Shown here: positions 55,801 to 64,000 of the stretch, one piece after another
How positions within the stretch are numbered: position 1 is the stretch's first letter
Layout of the letters: the number at the start of each line of letters is the position of its first letter
Assembly (NCBI RefSeq): GCF_000499845.2
Contig: NC_023759.2
Location: 39,723,172 to 39,787,171 of the forward strand
Length of the DNA: 64,000 bases
Reading direction: 5' to 3'
Origin: Phaseolus vulgaris
Lineage: Eukaryota; Streptophyta; Magnoliopsida; Fabales; Fabaceae
The notes under the pieces: model-generated
Told to the model about the DNA's origin: nothing
The model's database searches: none
Seen by the model: only the letters and a program-made list of their open reading frames with translations
Translations under genes and position numbers: made by a program

Positions 55801-58800
55801 TATGAGAATAAGATAGAAACTAAGTTGGGGTATGGAATATAACATTTGTATGAAAGATGAGGATTACTTGGACAACTCCAAAGGAACATGTTATTATTTG
55901 GTAAAGTAGATTTGTGTATAACTATTGAATAAGACTGAAAAAGTATCAAGTTGCATCAAGTATGTACACTTAATCCAGAGTCTAAAATCTAAGAATCATT
56001 GCATTTTCACTTTTTAAACTTTATCTGGGGCGTCAATTCATTAGTTCTTTCGATTTCAATTGCAATTTCCCCTTCCTCTCATCTTTACCTTAATAGTTTT
56101 CACACTGCATACCCTTTTCATTTGGGAAAGAATATATTAGATCTCCAAGATTTGGTTGATAATTAAAACAGTTTTAGGTGATAAATGTATGCATAACTTT
56201 TTTCAGTTTCACCCAAATACTGTTTATCTTTAGATTAAACTTGGTGATTGATTAAAATGGAAATGAGTTTTAACTTCAAAACTAAATTAATCAATACACA
56301 TAAAATTGTTGTCTGAAAAATGATGCAACATTCACTACAAGAAAATCATGAAATAGAAACCAATTTTTGGAAACCAAAATAATTAGTTGCAATAGTAATT
56401 AAATTAGAGACCATTTTAAAAATTAAATAAAAAATTAGTTTCTATTATTATTAAATAGTTTCTAAATTGGTATCTAATTAGCAACCAAGGTTTAACTACC
56501 AATTATTTAGTTTTTAAATTTGGTTTTTAAAACCTTGATTGCTAATTAGATATCAATTTAGAAACTATTTAACAATAATAGAAACTAATTTAGAAACTAA
56601 TTTTTTTTTTAATTTCTAAAATAGTTTCTAATTTAGTTACTATTGCAATTAATTATTTTGGTCTCTAAAAATTAGTTTCTATTTCATGTTTTATTACTGT
56701 GATATTTTATCGACTATTACATTAAATACCTACCTTATTTTATTTTTAAAAATTTGTTGGAAGGATTATGGTCCTGGTTTTGTTTAAAAAAGCATTAGTT
56801 TGAGAAAGAACTGATTGATGATGATGTACTATATATAAGGTTGCCCGGAACAGCATATGCCAGGAGGCAGCATTTATGGCTCACTGGTGCAAACGAAGTA
56901 GAAAGCAGAACATTTTCCAGAGCTATTCTTGCCAAGGTACTTACCAATTATCATTTTATCCATCACTTTTCGGCACAATTCCCAGCCACTGCAAACATGT
57001 ACTCAGAAGAGAAGAAGGAAAAAGCAATATGTCCTTTTTTTCTAAATAAATTATTCATTTTTCATTACTTCAAACTCTGCATTAAAGCTTTTTTTTTTTC
57101 TAGTTCACGCCAATGTTTTCTGTACCATATATCGTTATGTAATATTTTCCATGCATATAAGAACCTTCACTTACTAACTTTCTTCTTCTCTCTCCTTTTT
57201 CACCCATGGCAAAATCTTCCACGCCCAGAGTGCTCATATTCAGGTGAAAATTTTCCCAATGGCTTTTCCATTTCTGGTAGACATCGTTAAATATATTTTT
57301 TGTTTCTTAAAAAGGCTTTTTTATTAAACTGGAATTCGGTAAAGTAAAAGAAAAGAGGTTATCAATTACATGAAAAATACTATGATTCAACGTACAGAGT
57401 CTGCCATATAAAGTTCCCAGAACCCTAATAATACAATAGGGCCAGAATAATAACAAGACTTTTGTTTCTTGAAAACTATTTATTGTGGTATTTATGATAA
57501 ATATATTCTACATATAATTTAATTAAACTACACAAAATAAACTCTATTAAGCAATTAATTTGACAAATATAAATTTTGACATGAAATAACCTAATATCCT
57601 CACATATTAATAGAGCAAATCAAACAACATTTTAAAATAATTTTTTTTAAATTAATTAAACAAATTATTGAAGTTTTTTATTTAAATTTTCCCCCTAAAA
57701 TTTTAGAGATAGAAAGATACTGGTTATATTATACTAATCAGTTTTGTTTAATATTAAGCAATCGGTCTACAAAGCTTAAGGATACAGGTTTTTTGACTGA
57801 AAAACTAAATTGGTCTCAGGTTTTTTGGATTACAACATATAGTTTTTCTTGTAATAGAGTTAGTCCTTAAATGCTCCAAATTACTTAATGATAAAAAAAA
57901 TAAACAATGAAATACAAACTTTCAACCTAATTGGAAAAATGACAAAATAAAGAAATATAATTGTACGGTGGAATGCATAAAGAATGAAAAAGAAAATGAA
58001 ATGCATAAAACACTACTTGAAAAACGTAATAGATTGAACCCGAGATGCTTTTTCTAATAAAAATATATAGTTATTCTTAATAAACTAATATTATTTATCA
58101 AGTATAATTAAAAACAATATCTGTACGTACGTCTTCAGCGATGACGTCAACCCGACTAAAAAGCGCGCATGCATGCATGCATGCATTATCAAATGAAAAT
58201 CTTGAATTATAATTAGGAAGAAAATTCAAAATTGAATAATTTTGTAACAGTACTTCAAACATAGTAAGACATTTTGGTTATATGTTAAAGTTTGTGGCAT
58301 GCAAAGTGCAGACAGTGGTGTGCATTCCTGTGTTGGAGGGCGTGGTTGAGTTGGGCACAACTGAGAAGGTAATTAATCAAGAAACAAAGATTGTGTTTAT
58401 TCAACAAAAGATGACCTAAATTTAATGCATGCATGTTTCTTAACTAACCAATTAGATGGAAGAAGACATAAATTTCATCCAACACATAAAGAGTTTCTTC
58501 ATAGATGAGCAGCCTCCAACGGCAAAGCCTGCAGTGTCAGAGCATTCCACATCCAATCCCACTTCTTCTTCATACCCTGTTCTTGTCACTGCCACTACTG
58601 TCTCACCCAACCAAAAACACATCAACGTGGTTCATAAAGGAGAAGAAGAACCCAAGTTCAACTCTGAAGCAGGATTAGTAGTTCATAACACTTTCATACC
58701 CACCGAACTAATGGAGCTCGACACGTTGCAGGAGTTTAGGGTCGTGTCACCCGGAGATGGCTCCCACCACTTGGATTCCTTCCCCACAGAGGAATCCATG

Positions 58801-58858
58801 GCACTGTGTTCTGCAGGCTTGGAACTTCTTCATCTTCAACTACCACCACAACCTCCAG
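52817..58858 (+). CDS. TT8: TT8-like MYC/bHLH transcription factor, N-terminal exons only
   Basis: Five coding exons: 52817-52920, 53144-53398, 56840-56936, 58291(or 58312)-58368 and 58456-58858, joined in frame at GT-AG borders to about 312 residues. Residues 10-190 form the bHLH-MYC_N domain: AAVQSVQWTYSLFWQLCPQQ, WGDGYYNGAIKTRKT, ALSPEDLTESEWFYLLCVSF, LPGTAYARRQHLWLTGANEV, TFSRAILAK and TVVCIPVLEGVVELGTTEK. All match TT8/AN1-type proteins, which bind R2R3-MYB and WD40 partners and switch on late flavonoid genes such as DFR and ANR/BAN in the nucleus. Exon 5 continues with EEDINFIQHIKSFF and an acidic, Ser/Thr-rich region. The bHLH DNA-binding domain and C-terminal ACT-like domain are not in the window. 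No stop or frameshift is seen in these exons. In common bean this would correspond to the P (pigment) gene; that link is from family knowledge, not proof. Confidence 0.88.
52921..53143 (+). other. Intron 1 of the TT8-like gene
   Basis: 223 bp, GTACCT...GATAG. It splits a Gly codon (GG/G) inside the CPQQG-ILTWGDG motif. Confidence 0.85.
53399..56839 (+). other. Intron 2 of the TT8-like gene
   Basis: 3441 bp, GTAACT...TATAAG, again splitting a Gly codon before LPGTAYARR. It holds a CACTA-related MITE (56333-56701), a (TA)n run near 54710 and otherwise AT-rich DNA. Small frames at 54585-54827 and 55080-55304 show no domain. Confidence 0.85.
56333..56701. mobile_element. CACTA-type MITE in intron 2
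   Basis: A 369-bp near-perfect inverted repeat. The left end is CACTACAAGAAAATCATGAA; the right end read inward is CACAGTAATAAAACATGAAA. The arms carry GAAACTAATTT-type motifs in both orientations and could fold into one long hairpin. Flanks ATT and ATA differ by one base. Related, older copies lie at 41335-42545 and 59640-59860. Confidence 0.75.
56937..58290 (+). other. Intron 3 of the TT8-like gene
   Basis: About 1354 bp from GTACTT. The acceptor is uncertain: AAAG at 58290 gives FVACKVQTVVC, while GCAG at 58311 gives TVVC directly. Relatives read SAKIQTVVC here, so KVQ favours the upstream site. A CATGCATG run (58168-58186) lies 100 bp before exon 4. Confidence 0.7.
58166..58187. repeat. 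(GCAT)n run containing RY-type CATGCATG motifs
   Basis: Five consecutive GCAT units in intron 3. CATGCATG is the RY element bound by B3-type seed regulators, but a simple repeat can form this by chance. Confidence 0.5.
58369..58455 (+). other. Intron 4 of the TT8-like gene
   Basis: 87 bp, GTAATT...ATTAG, phase 0 between GTTEK and MEEDINF. Confidence 0.85.
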
Positions 58859-59251
58859 GTAATTATATTATATTTTATGTATAATATTCTAACATTTCAT
58901 TTTTCATCATTATCACTTTCTTTTATTTCTCTCTTCATTTCACTTGTATATGTATTTTGGTATATTCTTATTAACGTATTAGGATAATTTGCAATTTTTA
59001 AGATCATTAGTTAGATAAATTATATTTTGTTAGAAAAGACTATTATTTAAATAATTAAAAATTGGTTATTAATTTATATAGGCGTTTAGATGAAATTTCA
59101 ATAAATCTATATATTATTGAAAAAAGTATAACATTTCCTCTCTTTTTTAGTTATAAATATTTTGAGACATTCAAAGGATCCCACTAATGAATGATGTGAG
59201 ACAGTAATTAATTCATTCAATATATATAGTATACTGACACTTTATATTATA

Positions 59252-59260
<9 letters not shown>

Positions 59261-59310
<50 letters not shown>
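59261..59310. repeat. (AT)25 microsatellite
   Basis: Fifty bases of perfect AT dinucleotide, a likely length-variable marker inside the TT8-like locus. Confidence 0.95.
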
Positions 59311-59314
<4 letters not shown>

Positions 59315-59639
59315 TCATGTCTACAACCAAGAGCCTAAGTCGTGCTGCAATTTTCTTAGTGAATGATCTCTTCCCCACTCTAGTATTCGTTGTAAGTATC
59401 ATTTTCCACTCCTCTCGTCATCTCAACTACCTGCGATCCTTTCATGTCAATTGTCCTTTTTTTTCTTCTGAGTTTAAACTTTCCAAAGGCCATTCTTTCC
59501 CCACCTACTACTACTTTGGTCTAACAGTCAACACAACTTGCAGACCAATTGTAATAATTGATAAAAAAAAATAACGTGTTATAACATCTTTTTATATCAA
59601 TTCTAATTCATATATATATCACAAAAAAAAACATTAAAA

Positions 59640-59860
59640 AAACCAATTTTATATAAAAAAAATAATTAGTTATTATAATGACTAAATTAGAGTTTTTGTT
59701 ACGAAATTTAGAATCTAAATAATTGGTAGTGTTTAACAATAATAGAAACTAATTTAGAAACTCAAAATTTGTTTGTCTCTAAAATGGTTTCTAATTTAGT
59801 CATTATAGCAACTAATTATTTTTTTTCTCTAAAATTAATTTTTATTTTAAGATTTTCTTT
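59640..59860. mobile_element. Decayed MITE, relative of the one at 56333-56701
   Basis: Contains the arm motifs AATAGAAACTAATTTAGAAAC and its partner TCTCTAAAATGGTTTCTAAT. The ends are eroded. Confidence 0.5.
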
Positions 59861-60026
59861 TATATATATAAATATATATATATATATAATATTATATTTT
59901 GAATCAATACAAAACAAATTATATTTTGAATCGAGAATTTTTTTACCTAACAATCCTCATAATGCATCTTACATTTTCAAAATATATTTTTTTTACTCTA
60001 ATTAATTGCATCCATGCAACAACCTT

Positions 60027-60172
60027 TGACTCTCACAATACTCCCTAAGATTTGACTGGAATGAGAGAGAAAGCAAATGAATATTGTGGAAATAAAACTT
60101 ATATTACGTGATAAAATGGGTAGAGAACATATACATGAAAGAGAGAGTGAAAACATAATAACAATACTAACA
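60027..60172 (-). repeat. Candidate short 3' LTR of the degenerate copia element
   Basis: About 146 bp from TGACTCTCACAATACTCCC to AATACTAACA on the plus strand, next to the purine tract. The length suits small copia LTRs, but the partner LTR is outside the window, so edges are provisional. Confidence 0.4.
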
Positions 60173-60185
60173 TCACTACTAAACT

Positions 60186-60197
60186 AATAGCCCCCCA
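60186..60197. repeat. 12-bp target duplication of the LINE, left copy
   Basis: AATAGCCCCCCA here and at 61786-61797. A long, variable-length duplication is the mark of LINE insertion by target-primed reverse transcription. Confidence 0.9.
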
Positions 60198-60671
60198 AGT
60201 GCATGGAGGGGACTATGGGACAGACTGCCGACAAGATCTAATCTTGCTAGAAGAGGGGTGCAAGTGAGTTCTCTGACTTGTGTGTTTTGTCAGGCTTCTG
60301 ATGAGTCAACTCAACACATGTTTGTAGAATGTCCCCTTATCCAACGAGTATGGTCCCAGTGCCTTAAGTGGATAGGAATTCTCTTTGTCCAACATAAGGA
60401 CTTGAAGCACCACTTTGAGAGTTTTCACTTATCCTTTATGACTACCAAGCAAAATCAGGTTTGGAGAGGTATATGGGCGGTAGTTATAAGGTGTATATGG
60501 GAGCAAAGAAACTCAATCATTTTTAAACAAAAGATTGCGGATGCAGAAGAAATTTTCTTAGTGGTTCAATTGAGATCATGGTTGTGGCTGAAGCATAGGG
60601 CTGGTCCCTTCAATTATGCTTTCTCTGATTGGCATCTAAATCCTATCATCTATATTAAAAGTTGTTGCTAA
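60198..60671 (+). pseudogene. LINE C-terminal zinc-binding (zf-RVT) domain fragment
   Basis: Reads WRGLWDRLPTRSNLARRGVQ, then SLTCVFCQASDESTQHMFVE with C.FC...E...H.F.EC spacing and VWSQCLKWIGI. It is open to the natural stop at 60669-60671. It follows the RT domain in plant L1 ORF2 and probably binds the element's RNA. No start codon of its own; a truncated remnant. Confidence 0.85.
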
Positions 60672-61785
60672 CTATTGGGAGGTAGACTACTTGGGGTATG
60701 CAGTGTAAGCATATGTTGAAAAGTGTGGGCTATGCAGGCCACATAAAAAGGGGAGATATGTCTAGTGGAGGGAGTAGAGCTGGGGGAAGTAGCATCTGTC
60801 AGAAGTTCTTTTTTTGAGGTTGTTGTTGAAACTGCTACATAAGGCATATTGGAAGCAGAATTTTAGGAATTGGCTGGCTAGGAAGGCTAGTAAGGGTATA
60901 GGGAGTTTGGTGTTAGGTATGTAAATGAAGTAAGGAGTGGAACGTGGTCAAATGAATTCTGTAGGTGGACATGTAAGGTGTAGACGTCTAAGGTCGTTGC
61001 TGGTCCAGGGAAGATGAACAATGTCTAGACATTGCTTATTAGCAAACTAGAATGTGGAAGGGAGACCCTGTGCTAGAATTGAGCTGTTAATATGGCTAAA
61101 TAAGAGGTGGTGTTGGATGGGTGTGCATAGCAGGGTAACTAAAAGGAAGTTAGCACAGGTGGAGGAGCTGCTAGAAAGTTTAAGGGGCATATTAATTGGG
61201 GTTAGAACTGGTGAATGAAGGAGCAGGGGGAGTACATGCTAATATATACTAAGGCAGCTGCGTTACTTCTTGGATAGCAACATAATATGCAGCTTTAGAG
61301 AGTCAGCCCGCAAGGTAAGCAGAGCAGTGAAGAGTGGAACTTGGATAAGCTTGTTCGGTTAGTGTGAGTAAAGAATTCGGTGGAGGGGGAAATGAAGGCA
61401 TGAAGCGGTTTGCAGATCGACATGTGGCATTCTCTATGCCTATATAAGCTGATGTTGTGTTGGAACATCTAGGAAAATGCACGTGGTCTCTGAATCATTA
61501 TGTCTGAATGCTTATTGGTGTATATAATGCTATGTGCCCACAATCACTTAGTGTGCACTTAGTTTTGAATAGGCACCGAAGAATGAGAATGTGTAGACGC
61601 TATCTTTGTTCCATTGGTATAGTTGGGTCTGAGATTGCTGTGTAGGTGTAGGTGTTGGAGTTGGCCTCATGGTTATGTTATATGAGTCGGCTGTAGTATT
61701 AGTTCTGTGGGTTTTTGTATACGGGTTGAGGTACCCCTGAAGTACCTCCTTTATTATATTTATTTTTTGCTGATAAAAAAAAACG
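60198..61785 (+). mobile_element. 5'-truncated L1-type LINE, 1588 bp
   Basis: Starts inside the C-terminal zf-RVT domain and ends in TTTGCTGATAAAAAAAAA, flanked by the 12-bp duplication. 60672-61780 is a long 3' untranslated region with a hairpin (GAGGTAC/GTACCTC, 61728-61748) before the tail. Confidence 0.9.
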
Positions 61786-61797
61786 AATAGCCCCCCA

Positions 61798-62500
61798 TAA
61801 ACTAATGATGGGGTTAGGCATAATCATTAGTCTATCCATGAGCTTATGAAAAGAAGTTCCAGTGAGAGGCTTGGTGAGAAGATCTGCGATTTAGTGATGA
61901 CCAGGAATATGTAAGAGTTGCAGATCTTGTTGTTGAATAGATTCACGAACAAAGTGAAGATTGAGATCAAAATGTTTTTATTTTTAGTGCATGATAGGGT
62001 TAGCAACAAGCAAAACGACACCAAGGTTATCACTGTAAATTTTCGGTGTAGGATAAGATAGGCATAATTCATGAAGAAGATTACGAACCCATTTATTCTC
62101 AGTTAAAGAAGCAGCAATATTGCGATACTCGACTTATGTAGTGCTACGAGAGACAATCTTTTGTTTGTTTGAAGCCTAAGCTATTGAATTGAGTCCCAAA
62201 TAAACAGTGTATCCAGAAGTGGATTTTTAATCATCTAGGTCAGATCCCCGGTCAGCATCGGCAAAGGAAGTGATGTTGAAGCATAGAGAAGGTTGAAGTA
62301 ATAGACCATGTGATGTAGGGCTAGCAAGATATCGTAATATGTGGTTGACAACTTTCCAGTGGTGAAGTTGAGGATGATGAAGAAACTGACAGACTTTGTT
62401 GGCACTATATGATTATTCAATACAAGTGATGAGAATGTATTAAAGTGAGCCAACAATGGATCTGTATAGAGAAGGATCATCAACGGTTGTGGTTCCATCC
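61798..62500 (-). pseudogene. Copia RNase H region, decayed
   Basis: Around 61800-61900 a minus-strand frame reads ADLLTKPLTGTSFHKLMD after a stop. The rest of this stretch contains broken pieces of the RT-RNase H connection (…YHILRYLA-like, LCFNITSFADAD-like) in changing frames. Confidence 0.65.
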
Positions 62501-62859
62501 CGTGTGAGACGAATGGAAGATATCATTGGCGTTGCTTGTGGTTTGGATGACAACATTCCTGACTTTTGTAGCAAATCCTTGATGTACTTTTTTTGAGAAA
62601 GATGACGAGAACCATTGGGAGTCCACGAAGCTTCAATGCCAAGGAAGTAATGGAGCCTACCGAGATCTTTGAGTCCAAAGTGTTGTTGTAGTGAAATAAT
62701 TAGTGATTGTATAACACTACGAGAACTTCCAGTTATGAGAATATCATCAACATAAATTAGAACAAATAATGTAATATGTGTGTCAATTTTGATAAATAAA
62801 GATGAATAAGTTTCTGTTGATGTCAATTTGGTGAATAGGCCATTTGTTGGACAAAGCAA
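62440..62859 (-). pseudogene. Copia reverse transcriptase, C-terminal part
   Basis: 139 codons with LIYVDDILITGSS (the catalytic YVDD), then FGLKDLGRLHYFLGIE, KYIKDLLQKSGM and DPSLYRSIVGSL. It is not joined to the N-terminal RT piece: about 80 residues between the fingers and YVDD are missing. Confidence 0.85.
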
Positions 62860-63175
62860 TGGTTAAAACAATACGTATGGTTGTTGGCTTGATCACAGAG
62901 CTAAAAGTTTCTGAGTAATCAATGTTGGCATGTTGATGAAATCCTTTGGCGACAAGCCTAGCTTTGTGATGTTGGAAAGAACCATCAACGTTGCACTTAT
63001 TTTTGAACACCCACTTACAACCAATGGACTTGATATCAGATGGTGGTGAGGTGGGAGTCCAAGTATGATTGGCACATAAGGAATCATAGTCTTCCTGCAT
63101 TGCGACAACCCAATTATTATTTTGAAGAGCCTCTTTGAACGTTGAAGGAACAATGTTAAACTCAGTATTAAACAC
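62783..63175 (-). pseudogene. Copia reverse transcriptase, N-terminal part
   Basis: Reads EALQNNNWVVAMQEDYDSL, then CKWVFKNKCNVDGSFQHHKA, RLVAKGFHQ, DYSETFSSVIKPTTIRIVL and QIDIN. The first catalytic Asp is in QIDIN; the expected NAFLNG-type sequence after it is replaced by RNLFIF because of the deletion. Confidence 0.85.
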
Positions 63176-63196
63176 TTGAGGTTTAAAATACCAGAT

Positions 63197-63948
63197 TTAC
63201 CTCTGATGATCATTGGGTGAGCATTCTAAAGAATAGAAGATGTATGGTGAGGTGATGAGTTGATAGTAGGAGGAGATAGAATCGAGGGTGATGGTGATGC
63301 AAAAGGAAGAGGAAGGATGATGCGAGGAAGGGGTGGAGGGTGATGCAGAAATAGTAGAGTTGATGACAGTTAAATGATGAGTAGAGAATGTATCTTGCAT
63401 AGCAGGAGATTGAGTTGTATCAGATGAAATAAAACAAGATGAGTAAGGAAATACATATTCATTAAAAAGAACATGGCGTGTAATGTATCTCTTACCAGAT
63501 GGAGATTCACAAATATAACCTTTATATTGTGGATTATAACCAAGAAATAAACACTGAGAAGAACAAAAATTCAATTTATTTATGAGAGGGTAATATGCAC
63601 AACCAAAAGTTTTATAAAAATTGTAATCAGGTTGTGTGTTAAAAAGCAAATGATAAGGAGTATCAAAATTAATAACAGATGATGGTAAAACGTTGATAAT
63701 GTTCACAGCGGTGGTGAAGGCCTTACCCCAGATTTTATAGGGAGATTGGCGTGAGCAAGAAGAGTTAATCCAACATTTGTTATGTGACGATGTTTGCGTT
63801 CAATAGATCCGTTCTGCTCATGGGTATAGGGACAAATCAAACGATAGTGGATACCATGTTCAGCAAGATATGACTTTAAACACAAAAGTTCTTTGACATT
63901 GTCAGTTTGGATATTTTTTAGAGTAAAACCATTTTGGTTTTTAGCCAA
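63197..63948 (-). pseudogene. Copia integrase end and linker, two frames
   Basis: 63948-63703 reads TLKNIQTDNVKELLCLKSYL (second Asp of the D-D-E core), then HGIHYRLICPYTHEQNGSIE with the catalytic Glu in NGSIERKHRH. A frameshift near 63705 leads to 63706-63197 with NFDTPYHLLFN, YKTFGCAYYPL, KCLFLGY-like CLFLGYNPQYKGYICESPSG and VLFNEYVFPY. The frame then becomes a Ser/His-rich linker. Confidence 0.85.
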
Positions 63949-64000
63949 GATTTTAAAGAATTTAAAAACTGTACTAGCCTGAAATTTATGATGTAAGAGA

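Larger units (their letters stand above)
58859..60014 (+). other. Intron 5 (or broken 3' part) of the TT8-like gene, first part
   Basis: GTAATT follows exon 5, which ends one base into a codon (CCA G). The sequence is AT-rich, with a 50-bp (AT)25 microsatellite at 59261-59310 and a decayed MITE at 59640-59860. Frames at 59317-59574 and 59769-60005 have no TT8 similarity. If this GT is not used, the protein would end at a stop a few codons on (58885). Confidence 0.6.
60015..64000 (-). mobile_element. Degenerate Ty1/copia element (minus), split by a LINE
   Basis: From the right edge of the window leftward: integrase core end, RT pieces, RNase H end (…ADLLTKPLTGTSFHKLMD…) at about 61800-61900, a purine tract (ATGGGGGGCTATT on the minus strand) and a short LTR candidate at about 60027-60172. 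The LINE at 60198-61785 sits between RNase H and the LTR. The 5' part and other LTR lie beyond 64000. It occupies intron 5 of the TT8-like gene in antisense. Confidence 0.75.

Noticed and set aside
59317..60005. Possible next exon of the TT8-like gene (frames of 85 and 78 codons)
   Set aside because: No similarity to the acidic region, bHLH or ACT-like parts of TT8 proteins; AT-rich, and overlaps the MITE.

Overview
This window is plant nuclear DNA, most probably from a phaseoloid legume such as Phaseolus or Vigna. The evidence is AT-rich intergenic DNA, spliced genes with GT-AG introns, dense nested LTR retrotransposons, CACTA, hAT and LINE elements, and one host gene that reads as the proanthocyanidin/anthocyanin bHLH regulator TT8. 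The species is an inference. In common bean the TT8 orthologue is the seed-coat colour gene P, and this could be that locus.

Layout. 1-14000: AT-rich DNA, then a CACTA-like element (terminal tandem repeats 1622-2060, opposite end near 13999). It holds a LINE 3' tail, a Tat-type Ty3/gypsy retrotransposon A inside that tail (2794-12736, minus strand, TSD GGATG) and a 732-bp hAT element (13114-13845, TSD GCTTTTCC). 14000-24750: AT-rich DNA with a small CACTA element (16736-19556, TSD ATA) carrying a nested copia solo LTR (17191-18815, TSD GTTTT), a second solo LTR (21676-23129, TSD AGTAT), a decayed LINE reverse-transcriptase piece, and an inverted second copy of the first CACTA-like element. 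24751-37469: a structurally complete Tat-type element B (minus strand, 942-bp LTRs, TSD CTTCT) inserted in that second copy. 38143-40551: a small copia-type element with gag and protease remnants but no integrase or RT. 40552-43500: AT-rich DNA with decayed inverted-repeat MITEs. 43507-47700: a reverse LINE broken by a 5'-truncated copia element (44139-46175). 48013-51092: a decayed hAT transposon with BED-finger transposase pieces. 52817-58858: the first five coding exons of the TT8-like gene. 58859-64000: its fifth intron or disrupted 3' part, holding a degenerate minus-strand copia element that is itself hit by a 5'-truncated LINE (60198-61785, TSD AATAGCCCCCCA).

How the parts work. In A and B, gag-pol runs on the minus strand. 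Between pol and the 3' LTR lies a spliced, antisense extra ORF with a C-terminal coiled coil, of the kind catalogued as 'putative gypsy type transposon'. gag-pol and this ORF converge on a tandem-repeat-rich spacer. Element A lost gag, the start of pol and part of its 5' LTR. The scar is patched by 25 bp identical to its own antisense ORF, which also supplies a new ATG to the truncated pol.

The TT8-like gene has an apparently intact N-terminal half (MYC-type, MYB-interacting), but no bHLH exon lies in the 5.1 kb that follow. It is either a gene with a very long TE-filled intron or a truncated allele. All calls are by eye from sequence and translations; no database search was run.
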